Shown here piece by piece: positions 17,456 through 25,812 of a stretch of 64,000 nucleotides of DNA. Position numbers and translations under genes: made by a program. Position 1 is the stretch's first letter. Every line of letters begins with the position of its first letter. A model generated the notes under the pieces. That model saw only the letters and a program-made list of their open reading frames with translations. It ran no database searches and was not told the DNA's origin. The stretch is taken from contig JBNLBS010000006.1 in assembly GCA_050303415.1 (NCBI GenBank), positions 62,001-126,000 on the forward strand, given 5' to 3'. Source of the DNA: JBNLBS01 sp050303415. GTDB lineage: Bacteria; Pseudomonadota; Gammaproteobacteria; Methylococcales; Methylomonadaceae.

Positions 17456-19015
17456 ATGAATAAACAAGTCACCCGGGCACTGGTCAGCGTTTCGGATAAA
17501 ACCGGTATTCTGGAATTTTGTCAATCTTTGGTTCAACTGGATATTGAAATTCTCTCCACTGGAGGAACTGCAAAACTGCTGGCAGAAAATAATATCGCTG
17601 TTACGGAAGTATCTGATTACACTGGTTTTCCAGAAATGATGGCGGGACGGGTAAAGACCTTACACCCAAAAGTGCACGGTGGTATATTAGGCCGCCGTGG
17701 AACGGATGATGAGGTGATGGCTGCGAATGGTATTAAGGCTATCGATATGGTTGTGGTTAATCTGTATCCCTTTGAACAGACCGTTGCCAACCCTGATTGC
17801 GACTTGGAAACCGCTATTGAAAATATAGATATCGGCGGCCCTACCATGATTCGTGCAGCGGCAAAAAACCATAATGATGTGGCGATTGTCGTTGACCCGG
17901 TCGATTATCAAAGTACGCTCGAGGAATTAAAACAAAACAACGGCAGCCTTTGTCAACAGACTCGCTTCAATCTGGCATTAAAAAGCTTTGAACATACCGC
18001 CAATTACGATACCGCTATCTCTATTTATCTGAGTAAAATTAATCAACAGGGATTACCAAAGACGCTTAACCTGCAATTTCATCACAAACAAACCATGCGC
18101 TATGGTGAAAACCCGCATCAACAGGCGGCTTTTTACCAAGAGAAAAATCCGGCCTCCGGTACCATTGCTTCAGCCACGCAATTACAAGGCAAAGAATTAT
18201 CCTATAACAATATTGCCGATGCGGATGCCGCACTGGAATGCATAAAGGCCTTTAATGATAAGCCGGCATGTGTCATTGTCAAACATGCCAATCCATGTGG
18301 TGTTGCTCAGGCTGATGATCTTTTTACCGCTTATGACCTGGCGTATGCCACTGATCCCACCTCAGCATTTGGCGGTATTATTGCCTTCAACCGTGAGCTT
18401 GATGAGGTTACTGCGGCAGAAATTATTCAACGCCAGTTCGTAGAAGTCATTATAGCGCCCAAGATATTCACTTCAGCACAGATTGTTCTTGCTGACAAAC
18501 CCAATATTCGAGTTCTTGAATGCGGTGACTGGAGCACTGAAGCGCCTAATGACCTGGACTATAAACGCGTTGCCGGAGGCCTGTTGGTACAAGACCGTGA
18601 TCACGGGTCGATTACCGCCGATGATATCAAGGTCGTAACTAAAAAAGCACCAACTGAGCAGGAGTTATCGGATTTGCTTTTTGCCTGGAAAGTGGCAAAA
18701 TTCGTTAAGTCCAACGCCATTGTTTATTGCAAAAACGGTCAAACCATCGGTGTGGGTGCCGGCCAAATGAGTCGTGTTTATTCAGCCAAAATTGCCGGCA
18801 TTAAAGCAGCAGATGAAAATCTTGAAGTTCCAGGGTCGGTCATGGCCTCAGATGCATTCTTCCCATTTAGAGATGGTATAGATTCTGCAGCAGAAGCCGG
18901 TATCACAGCAGTCATTCAGCCCGGCGGCTCGATGCGTGATGACGAGGTTATTACCGCTGCCGATGAGCACGGAATGGCCATGGTCTTTACCGGTATGCGT
19001 CATTTTAGACATTAA
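17456..19015 (+). CDS. purH: Bifunctional AICAR formyltransferase / IMP cyclohydrolase
   Basis: PurH carries out the last two steps of IMP synthesis. The 519-residue protein has the N-terminal MGS-like IMP cyclohydrolase domain (ALVSVSDKTGILEF..STGGTAKLL, MMAGRVKTLHPKVHGGIL). The AICAR transformylase domain shows MRYGENPHQQAAFY, the catalytic KH in CVIVKHANPCG, TSAFGGIIAFN, SNAIVYCKNGQTIGVGAGQMSR and SDAFFPFRDGID. It is preceded by an AGAGG ribosome-binding site and followed by purD. Confidence 0.97.
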   Translation: MNKQVTRALVSVSDKTGILEFCQSLVQLDIEILSTGGTAKLLAENNIAVTEVSDYTGFPEMMAGRVKTLHPKVHGGILGRRGTDDEVMAANGIKAIDMVVVNLYPFEQTVANPDCDLETAIENIDIGGPTMIRAAAKNHNDVAIVVDPVDYQSTLEELKQNNGSLCQQTRFNLALKSFEHTANYDTAISIYLSKINQQGLPKTLNLQFHHKQTMRYGENPHQQAAFYQEKNPASGTIASATQLQGKELSYNNIADADAALECIKAFNDKPACVIVKHANPCGVAQADDLFTAYDLAYATDPTSAFGGIIAFNRELDEVTAAEIIQRQFVEVIIAPKIFTSAQIVLADKPNIRVLECGDWSTEAPNDLDYKRVAGGLLVQDRDHGSITADDIKVVTKKAPTEQELSDLLFAWKVAKFVKSNAIVYCKNGQTIGVGAGQMSRVYSAKIAGIKAADENLEVPGSVMASDAFFPFRDGIDSAAEAGITAVIQPGGSMRDDEVITAADEHGMAMVFTGMRHFRH

Positions 19016-19040
19016 TCAACATTCATAGAATAGAAACTGC

Positions 19041-20315
19041 ATGAAAATTCTAATCGTTGGCAGCGGGGGACGCGAACACGCTCTCGCCTGGAAAGCAAAA
19101 CAATCTGTACACGCCAGTCAGGTGTTTGTTGCACCCGGCAATGCCGGAACAGCTCAGGAACAAGGCATCGAAAACGTCAATATTTCTGTTGACGATATTC
19201 CTGCCATGTTAAATTTCGCCCAAACGGAACATATTGGGCTAACCATTATTGGTCCTGAGGTTCCACTGGTTGCCGGCATTGTTGATGCCTTTACCGAGGC
19301 TGGCCTAAAGTGTTTTGGCCCCAGTGCACAAGCCGCACAACTGGAAGGTTCAAAAACCTTCTGTAAAGATTTCATGGCCAAATACCATATTCCTACCGCA
19401 GAGTATCAAACCTTTACTGATAAGCATCTTGCTATTTCCTACGTACAGGAAAAAGGCGCACCAATCGTGGTAAAAGCCGATGGTTTGGCAGCGGGTAAAG
19501 GTGTTATTGTTGCCCAAACCGAGCAGGAAGCCATCAATGCCATCGAAGACATGCTGTCCGGTAATGTTTTTGGCGAAGCTGGGCATCGAGTTGTTATTGA
19601 AGAATTTCTGCAAGGAGAGGAAGCAAGTTTTATCGTTATTGCCGACGGCAAACAAGCCTTGCCTATGGCAACGTCGCAAGACCATAAAGCCCGTGATAAT
19701 GGCGATACAGGACCCAATACCGGCGGCATGGGTGCATACTCCCCCGCTCCTATTGTCACCCCTGAAATACATCAACGGGTAATGGATGAAGTCATCACTC
19801 CCACGCTAAAAGGTATGGCAGCGGAAGGACATGCCTACACTGGATTTTTATATGCCGGCCTGATGATTTCACCGACTGGCGATATCAAGGTTCTGGAATA
19901 TAACTGCCGCTTTGGTGATCCTGAAACTCAGCCCATTATGATGCGTTTAAAAAGCGATCTGGTCGAACTTTGTCTGGCGGCCCTAGAGCAAAAGCTGGAT
20001 CAGCAGCAATCCGATTGGGATGAGCGTCCGGCACTTGGTGTTGTGCTTGCTGCCGGGGGTTATCCCAATAGCTATCAAAAAGGCGATATCATCTCTGGCT
20101 TGCCACAGCAGGAAAGCGATGACTGTAAAGTATTCCATGCCGGTACCCAACAAGTAGATAACGATATTGTTACTGCCGGCGGCCGCGTGCTTTGTGCCTG
20201 TGCTTTAGGTAACAACATCGCCGACGCACAGAAAAAAGCGTATCAGTTATCATCCAATATTCATTGGGATAATGTGTATTTTCGAACCGATATCGGCTTT
20301 AAAGCAATAAAATAA
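19041..20315 (+). CDS. purD: Phosphoribosylamine-glycine ligase
   Basis: PurD joins glycine to phosphoribosylamine using ATP in de novo purine synthesis. The 424-residue ATP-grasp protein begins KILIVGSGGREHALAWK. It has VVKADGLAAGKGV, EEASFIVIADG, DHKARDNGDTGPNTGGMGAYSPAP, and EYNCRFGDPETQ, all family hallmarks. It lies 25 nt after purH and ends the dusB-fis-purHD run at a hairpin terminator. Confidence 0.97.
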   Translation: MKILIVGSGGREHALAWKAKQSVHASQVFVAPGNAGTAQEQGIENVNISVDDIPAMLNFAQTEHIGLTIIGPEVPLVAGIVDAFTEAGLKCFGPSAQAAQLEGSKTFCKDFMAKYHIPTAEYQTFTDKHLAISYVQEKGAPIVVKADGLAAGKGVIVAQTEQEAINAIEDMLSGNVFGEAGHRVVIEEFLQGEEASFIVIADGKQALPMATSQDHKARDNGDTGPNTGGMGAYSPAPIVTPEIHQRVMDEVITPTLKGMAAEGHAYTGFLYAGLMISPTGDIKVLEYNCRFGDPETQPIMMRLKSDLVELCLAALEQKLDQQQSDWDERPALGVVLAAGGYPNSYQKGDIISGLPQQESDDCKVFHAGTQQVDNDIVTAGGRVLCACALGNNIADAQKKAYQLSSNIHWDNVYFRTDIGFKAIK

Positions 20316-20327
20316 ACCCATCCCTTT

Positions 20328-20370
20328 CAGGAGCGTTTCGATTGAAATGCTCCTGATTTCAATTTAATTC
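20328..20370 (+). terminator. Probable terminator after purD
   Basis: CAGGAGC (20328-20334) pairs with GCTCCTG (20349-20355), with an inner TTTC/GAAA extension, followed by ATTTCAATTTAATT. The tail is T-rich rather than a pure T-run. Confidence 0.6.
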
Positions 20371-20390
20371 CTACTTTTCACTGTAAACCT

Positions 20391-20396
20391 TATAAT
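20391..20396 (+). promoter_or_regulatory. Putative -10 element before the glycan/carbamoylation block
   Basis: This is a perfect TATAAT, 75 bp before the GT2 start and just after the purD terminator. No convincing -35 hexamer lies at 16-18 bp. Confidence 0.3.
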
Positions 20397-20470
20397 CTGT
20401 ATAGTTAAAGGTCATACTTTAGCTACAGTCATATGCGAACAAACTTTGGAAATAATGGAATCACGGATTT

Positions 20471-21496
20471 ATGGTAACTCCCGTTATGCAAAAAATTGAT
20501 ATTGTTATTCCGGTATATAATGCTGTCGACTATGTGGAGCGCTGTGTAATATCGCTGTTCAAGCATATCCCCGATCATATTCATAATATCATTTTATTCG
20601 ATGATGCTTCGATGCCGGAAAGTACCGAGAAGCTGAAAAAATTATCCGCCGATAATGTTTTGTTGTTTCATTCCCCGGTTAATGAAGGCTTCGGAAAAAC
20701 TGTCAATAAAGCGGTCAGCAAAGCCACAACGGAATTTGTGTTAGTGCTGAATTCGGATGTGGAAGCCGAAAATGACTTTTTAGCCCCATTAATGCAAGCC
20801 ATGCAAGATCCGCATTTACTGGCTGTTAACCCTGTCGATAGGCCCCATCCTAAATACGATGCCTACGACTGTTCCAAAGGCTATATCACAACTTTTGCCT
20901 TATCGGGCTATGCGTTCTTAATTAAGCGGCAAGTTTTTTTGGATGTAGGTGGCTTTGATGCTGCATTTGGTCGAGGCTACTATGAAGATAGCGCCCTGGC
21001 CAGGGCACTGTGCGCAACCGGAGGACATACGGGTATTGTTCCACACTCGGTTTTGCCCCATCATGGTTCCAAGTCATTTTCCGAACAGGAAATAAGCGAT
21101 TTATTACAACGCAATCAGAGCATTTTCCGGCAAAAATATCCAGGCGTCGCCAGACGCGTATTATTATGCCTACCTAAAATAATGGCATATTCGGAACTTA
21201 ATGAAACCATTAATCTGGCATGTATACAGGTCTGCCGGGATGGCGGGCGGATAGTGATATTTAATGAATCCGGTAGACAATTACTCCCTGTTTATCGTTT
21301 TACCCGGTTAGCCAAAAACACTCTGGGCTTGCTGCTATTTATTAACCGCTCAATTGTTCGCGGACATAAACGACCTTTAGTCAGAACCAACGAAGTTTGG
21401 TTATTTGATAAAACGACCCCATGGCTTAAACTGCTTATCCAACTGCTGGCCTGTTTTTATCCAATTAAAGTGAAGTACTTTCAAACGCAGGATTGA
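20471..21496 (+). CDS. Family 2 glycosyltransferase
   Basis: This 341-residue protein has a GT-A fold typical of GT2: IDIVIPVYNAVDYVERCVISL at the N-terminus, NEGFGKTVNKAVSKA, and the nucleotide-sugar site VLNSDVE as the DxD equivalent. An acceptor-side segment VGGFDAAFGRGYYEDSALARAL follows. No membrane helix is obvious apart from a hydrophobic C-terminal patch. A second ATG at 20486 is equally possible as start. It heads a co-directional block with an acetyltransferase, carbamoyltransferase and SGNH proteins, suggesting transfer of a sugar to a surface glycan or glycolipid. The substrate is unknown. Confidence 0.88.
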   Translation: MVTPVMQKIDIVIPVYNAVDYVERCVISLFKHIPDHIHNIILFDDASMPESTEKLKKLSADNVLLFHSPVNEGFGKTVNKAVSKATTEFVLVLNSDVEAENDFLAPLMQAMQDPHLLAVNPVDRPHPKYDAYDCSKGYITTFALSGYAFLIKRQVFLDVGGFDAAFGRGYYEDSALARALCATGGHTGIVPHSVLPHHGSKSFSEQEISDLLQRNQSIFRQKYPGVARRVLLCLPKIMAYSELNETINLACIQVCRDGGRIVIFNESGRQLLPVYRFTRLAKNTLGLLLFINRSIVRGHKRPLVRTNEVWLFDKTTPWLKLLIQLLACFYPIKVKYFQTQD

Positions 21497-21501
21497 TCAT
21501 T

Positions 21502-22137
21502 ATGAAAATAATCGAGCAATGGTTTAGAAAAAAAATTCTACGTAAAATAATCAAAAAGAAAAAGCCCGCTCGTTTTTTTAGGCAACAACAAAAATTTCTA
21601 CAACATTACCCCAACTACCAAATTGGTGTAGGAAGTTACGGAATACCAATAGTCAGAGACTGGAATGAGGGTAGTACTCTTCAAATTGGTTCCTATTGCT
21701 CTATTGCTGAAAATGTTAGAATTTTTTTAGGTGGACATCATCGTACGGACTGGGTCAGCCAATACCCATTTCCGGCCTATTGGCCGCCCGCCAAACATAT
21801 AAAGGACTTTGGCGGCACCAATGGCGATGTAGTCATTGGCTCTGATGTCTGGCTTTGTGAAAATTCAGTGATTCTCTCCGGTGTTAACATAGGTCATGGA
21901 GCGGTCGTTGCCAATAGCGCTGTTGTTACCAAAAATGTTCAACCTTATGAAATTGTAGGCGGTAATCCAGCCCGACACATCCGTTACCGATTTGACGAAA
22001 ATACAAGAAACCAATTGCTGAAATCTCAATGGTGGGACTGGCCTGTAGATGAAGTGTTAGCATTCAGCGAATTACTCTGCCAGCCCGATTTGGAAGCATT
22101 TTTTGCTTATGTAAAACAACGCGATTTATCGCATTAA
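21502..22137 (+). CDS. CatB-related O-acetyltransferase (left-handed beta-helix)
   Basis: This 211-residue protein has a basic N-terminus and hexapeptide repeats: LQIGSYCSIAENVRIFLGGHHRTDWVS, then GDVVIGSDVWLCENSVILSGVNIGHGAVVANSAVVTKN, and the closing IVGGNPARHIRYRF. This is the xenobiotic/VatB-CatB acetyltransferase fold, with the conserved His in GGHHRTDW. In polysaccharide clusters such enzymes O-acetylate sugars from acetyl-CoA. I start it at ATG 21502, 5 nt after the GT2 stop, rather than at an overlapping TTG at 21493. The acceptor is unknown. Confidence 0.88.
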   Translation: MKIIEQWFRKKILRKIIKKKKPARFFRQQQKFLQHYPNYQIGVGSYGIPIVRDWNEGSTLQIGSYCSIAENVRIFLGGHHRTDWVSQYPFPAYWPPAKHIKDFGGTNGDVVIGSDVWLCENSVILSGVNIGHGAVVANSAVVTKNVQPYEIVGGNPARHIRYRFDENTRNQLLKSQWWDWPVDEVLAFSELLCQPDLEAFFAYVKQRDLSH

Positions 22138-22234
22138 ATTTTTACCCGGCGCCATATTACATGATAGTATTCGCGTTAGGATAATAGACACATTGGTTGG
22201 CCAAACTGACCAACTTAAATTATAAAAAATCTGT

Positions 22235-24082
22235 ATGACAAAAATTCTTGGTATCGCCGCGTATTATCATGACAGTGCTGCCGCACTGATAGTTGATGGT
22301 AAGATTATTGCCGCCGCACAGGAGGAGCGATTTACCCGAAAAAAACATGATCCTGGTTTTCCTGCCAAAGCCATTGCTTATTGCCTGCAAGAAGCAGGCA
22401 TCTCCGTGCAAGAGCTGGACCAGATTGTCTTTTATGACAAGCCTTTAATTAAGTTTGAACGCCTGTTGGAAACCTATTTGGCTTATGCACCCAGAGGCAT
22501 GGCATCCTTTATTGCCGCCATGCCGGTCTGGCTTAAAGAAAAACTGTATTTAAAAGCCACATTAAAAAAAGAACTGGCCAAGCTAGGAAAATGCAAAGAA
22601 AAAACTTTGCCGCCATTATTATTTTCAGAGCACCATCAATCACATGCCGCTTCGGCTTTTTTTCCCAGTCCGTATGAAAAGGCTGCCGTTCTGTGTCTGG
22701 ACGGCGTAGGCGAATGGGCAACAACCAGCGCCTGGTTGGGTAATGGTTCTGAATTAACCCCATTATGGGAAATTGACTTTCCACATTCTTTAGGTCTGCT
22801 TTATTCAGCCTTTACTTATTTCACCGGTTTTAAAGTCAATTCCGGTGAATACAAATTAATGGGTCTGGCACCTTATGGTGAGCCTAAATATGTAGACCTG
22901 ATTCTGGACAATCTGCTGGATTTAAAAGATGACGGCACATTTCGGTTAAACATGCGATATTTTAATTATTGCACCGGTTTAACCATGACCAATAAACGCT
23001 TTGCCAAGTTATTCGGTCGTCCGGCCCGTAAACCTGAGTCGCCACTTACCCAGCAGGAAATGGATATCGCCGCTTCGATACAGGTTGTTACCGAACAAGT
23101 AGTTCAACGCCTTGCCGATACCATTCATAAGGAAACGGGAGCGGAATATCTGTGCCTTGCCGGCGGCGTCGCTTTAAATTGCGTATCCAATGGAAAATTG
23201 TTACGTAACGGCCCATTTAAAGATATTTGGGTGCAGCCTGCTGCCGGTGATGCCGGTGGTGCCATTGGAGCCGCCTTAACGGCTTGGCATGATTACCATA
23301 AAGCCCCGCGCGCAGTAATTCAGCCCGATGCCATGCAAGGCTCTTACTTGGGACCAAAATTTTCTACTGAACAAATCAGAGCTCAGTTAGACAGTTTAGG
23401 AGCGCACTATCAAGAACTTCCCGATGAACAACTCTTTGTAAAATTAGCCGATATTTTAGCTGATGAAAATGTTGTTGGTTGGAGTCAGGGGCGAATGGAA
23501 TTCGGACCACGTGCTTTAGGTGGACGTTCCATTATTGGCGACCCGCGCAGCACCAAAATGCAGTCCATTATGAACCTGAAGATTAAATATCGTGAGTCTT
23601 TCCGACCCTTTGCACCTTCAGTTCTTGCTGAACGCGTCAGTGATTATTTTGATTTGAAAAAGGATCAACGCAGTCCTTATATGCTGATGGTTGCACCGAT
23701 TAAGGATGACATACGCATACCGATGACCGCAGAACAGCAACAGTTATTTGGTATAGACAAGCTTAAAGTCAACCGCTCAGAGCTGCCGTCCATTACCCAT
23801 GTAGATTATTCCGCACGGGTACAAACGGTTCATCAAGAAACCAACCCCCGTTATTATCAGCTACTTAAAGCGTTCGAAGAAAAAACAGGCTGTGCCGTTT
23901 TAATTAATACATCCTTTAATGTTCGAGGCGAACCCATTGTTTGCACGCCGGAAGATGCTTATCGCTGTTTTATGCGCACGGAAATGGATTATCTTGTAAT
24001 CGATGGCTTTTTAATGGCCAAATCCGACCAACCGGAATGGCAGAAAGATGAATCCTGGAAAGAAGAGTTTGAACTGGATTAA
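22235..24082 (+). CDS. O-carbamoyltransferase (NodU/CmcH/SxtI family)
   Basis: These enzymes transfer a carbamoyl group from carbamoyl phosphate, through carbamoyl-adenylate, to a hydroxyl on a sugar, antibiotic or toxin precursor. The 615-residue protein has the Kae1-like N-terminal domain (ILGIAAYYHDSAAALIVDGKI, EERFTRKKHD, the metal-ligand EHHQSHAASAFF). It also has the C-terminal carbamoyl-phosphate domain (GRMEFGPRALGGRSIIGDPR, YRESFRPFAPSVL, NTSFNVRGEPIV). Directly downstream are SxtJ, an SxtK-like small protein and an SGNH hydrolase, the same order I recall as sxtI-J-K-L. The acceptor is not deducible; saxitoxin itself is not supported. Confidence 0.94.
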   Translation: MTKILGIAAYYHDSAAALIVDGKIIAAAQEERFTRKKHDPGFPAKAIAYCLQEAGISVQELDQIVFYDKPLIKFERLLETYLAYAPRGMASFIAAMPVWLKEKLYLKATLKKELAKLGKCKEKTLPPLLFSEHHQSHAASAFFPSPYEKAAVLCLDGVGEWATTSAWLGNGSELTPLWEIDFPHSLGLLYSAFTYFTGFKVNSGEYKLMGLAPYGEPKYVDLILDNLLDLKDDGTFRLNMRYFNYCTGLTMTNKRFAKLFGRPARKPESPLTQQEMDIAASIQVVTEQVVQRLADTIHKETGAEYLCLAGGVALNCVSNGKLLRNGPFKDIWVQPAAGDAGGAIGAALTAWHDYHKAPRAVIQPDAMQGSYLGPKFSTEQIRAQLDSLGAHYQELPDEQLFVKLADILADENVVGWSQGRMEFGPRALGGRSIIGDPRSTKMQSIMNLKIKYRESFRPFAPSVLAERVSDYFDLKKDQRSPYMLMVAPIKDDIRIPMTAEQQQLFGIDKLKVNRSELPSITHVDYSARVQTVHQETNPRYYQLLKAFEEKTGCAVLINTSFNVRGEPIVCTPEDAYRCFMRTEMDYLVIDGFLMAKSDQPEWQKDESWKEEFELD

Positions 24083-24093
24083 AGAATAAACCT

Positions 24094-24492
24094 ATGAATA
24101 CCAAAATAACCAACAATCAATTACGACAGTTCGGCGTTATCTTTGCGATCGGTATACTATCTATTTTCGGCCTGTTAATACCTTATTTGACCGAAAAACA
24201 GGCATCTGACTGGGTATTATTTTTAGCATTGCCGGTGGGTTTCATAGCATTACTCCTGCCGATTATCTTGAAGCCTGTTTACCTAGTGTGGATGAAAATC
24301 GGTGCCGTATTAGGCTGGATTAATACCCGAATTATTTTAACTTTTGTTTATTTTGTTGTCTTTATGCCGGTTGGCTTATTAATGCACTTGCTCGGTAAAG
24401 ACCCTATGAACAGAAGATTTCAATCAGATGAAAACAGTTACCGAATTAAAACAAGTCCAATTGATGGAAAAAGAATGGAGAGACCATACTAA
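24094..24492 (+). CDS. SxtJ family membrane protein
   Basis: This 132-residue protein has three hydrophobic segments (about 12-30, 39-60 and 72-99). A conserved C-terminal tail (LLGKDPMNRRF....SYRI) is typical of SxtJ proteins found next to carbamoyltransferases. The function is unknown; co-occurrence suggests it helps the carbamoyltransferase act at the membrane. It starts 12 nt after the carbamoyltransferase and its TAA overlaps the ATG of the next small gene. Confidence 0.85.
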   Translation: MNTKITNNQLRQFGVIFAIGILSIFGLLIPYLTEKQASDWVLFLALPVGFIALLLPIILKPVYLVWMKIGAVLGWINTRIILTFVYFVVFMPVGLLMHLLGKDPMNRRFQSDENSYRIKTSPIDGKRMERPY

Positions 24493-24644
24493 TGAGTGAT
24501 TTATTAAAAGATTTATGGGGCTTTATGCGTGAACGGAAAAAGTTCTGGCTGGCTCCGATCGTGATTATTTTATTATTTTTAGGCACCTTAATCGTGTTTA
24601 GTGAGGGGTCGGTCATTGCTCCTTTCATATACACGCTGTTTTAA
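24492..24644 (+). CDS. DUF5989 / SxtK-like 50-residue membrane protein
   Basis: This gene is short and easily missed. It begins MSDLLKDLWGFMRERKKFWL, has one membrane helix (about 22-44), and ends at a TAA at 24642-24644. The LWxFMRERKKFWLAP pattern followed by one helix and a Gly/Ser-containing end matches the DUF5989 family, which sits beside SxtJ and carbamoyltransferases. Its ATG overlaps the sxtJ stop (TAATG), so it is translationally coupled. Function is unknown; a small subunit or scaffold for the carbamoylation machinery is inference. Confidence 0.85.
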   Translation: MSDLLKDLWGFMRERKKFWLAPIVIILLFLGTLIVFSEGSVIAPFIYTLF

Positions 24645-24653
24645 ATCACCCTT

Positions 24654-25796
24654 ATGATAAATAAAGACTTTATCGGAACAGTACTAATATCTATAGGCGT
24701 CCTAGTTTTATTAGTTACTGGCTTTTTCGGAGGACGATATTACACGCTTAAATTTTTTAAAAAACATATCGCATCTGAGCAGCGTCATATAACACTGGGC
24801 CAGCAATTAAAGGACCATGAAAAAGATGAAGCCTTAACTGTATTTCAATCCGATAAACAAAATGTCAATGCTTTAAATGATTATTTATGGTCTGTGCCTA
24901 ACAGCCCGTCGCCTTTTGTTGGTAACGCTCCTCGTCCCGGTATTCATGCGAATACTCGCATCAACAAAATGCAGTTTCGTTCACCTAATGAACTGCAGCA
25001 ACCAAAACCGGTCGGAACCTATCGTATCTTTTTTACTGGTGGCTCCACGGCTTTCGGTGTGGGAGCACCGAGTGAGGAAAGAACAATAAGCGGCTATCTA
25101 CAGTTGTTTTTGAATGAACAGTTGTCTCCAGTTACCAATTTAAAATATGAAGTGATTAATGCTGCAAATCCAGCATGGGCAAGTACGCATGAGCGTATTT
25201 TAGTAGAAAACCGGCTGTCGGAATTAGACCCGGATCTGGTTATTTCCTTTTCCGGTAATAATGATGTCCATTGGTCCCAAGAAGGCGCTAATACACTGTG
25301 GTTCAGAAGTTATTTTGACAGTACAGTGTTTACCTTTTTTAATCGGATATATTTTTTAGTTACGGGTAAAAGCCTGCCCGAAGTAGCCCGTAATGCTAAA
25401 CATGAAATACCGGCAGAAATCGTTAGTAAAAGATTAATAAAAAACATTAAGCTTTCCAGCTATGTCTTAGCTCAGGAAAATGCCAAATATCTATTTGTAT
25501 TACAACCCACTCTCGCTGTGGGGAACAAACCATTAACCCCTAGAGAACAAGCCTTCCTTAATAAAAGAGAATCGCAAAAAAAAGGGCATACAGAGTACTT
25601 TAAAGCATGTTATCAATTATTTAATAAGCAGGTTTCCAATCTGAAAACCGATAATTTTGCTTTTCTCAATCTAAGCAATATTTTTGATCAACGTAAAGAT
25701 GATATCTATTTGGATTCTTATCATTTTGGCGATAAAGGAAATGAGCTGATTGCTAAAGCAATTTTTACAAAGCTAAAACAGGATTTAATCATGTAG
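24654..25796 (+). CDS. SGNH/GDSL-family hydrolase, membrane anchored
   Basis: This 380-residue protein has an N-terminal membrane anchor (about 8-28) and a periplasmic SGNH domain. The nucleophile block is FFTGGSTAFGVG, the oxyanion Asn lies in SFSGNNDVHW, and the catalytic Asp/His in LDSYHFGDKGNEL. SGNH enzymes add or remove acyl esters on glycans or act as lipases. It is 9 nt after the DUF5989 gene, the position I recall for the GDSL lipase SxtL. Substrate unknown; it could deacetylate what the neighbouring CatB-type enzyme acetylates. Confidence 0.85.
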   Translation: MINKDFIGTVLISIGVLVLLVTGFFGGRYYTLKFFKKHIASEQRHITLGQQLKDHEKDEALTVFQSDKQNVNALNDYLWSVPNSPSPFVGNAPRPGIHANTRINKMQFRSPNELQQPKPVGTYRIFFTGGSTAFGVGAPSEERTISGYLQLFLNEQLSPVTNLKYEVINAANPAWASTHERILVENRLSELDPDLVISFSGNNDVHWSQEGANTLWFRSYFDSTVFTFFNRIYFLVTGKSLPEVARNAKHEIPAEIVSKRLIKNIKLSSYVLAQENAKYLFVLQPTLAVGNKPLTPREQAFLNKRESQKKGHTEYFKACYQLFNKQVSNLKTDNFAFLNLSNIFDQRKDDIYLDSYHFGDKGNELIAKAIFTKLKQDLIM

Positions 25797-25812
25797 CCCA
25801 ACAGTTGCTCTT

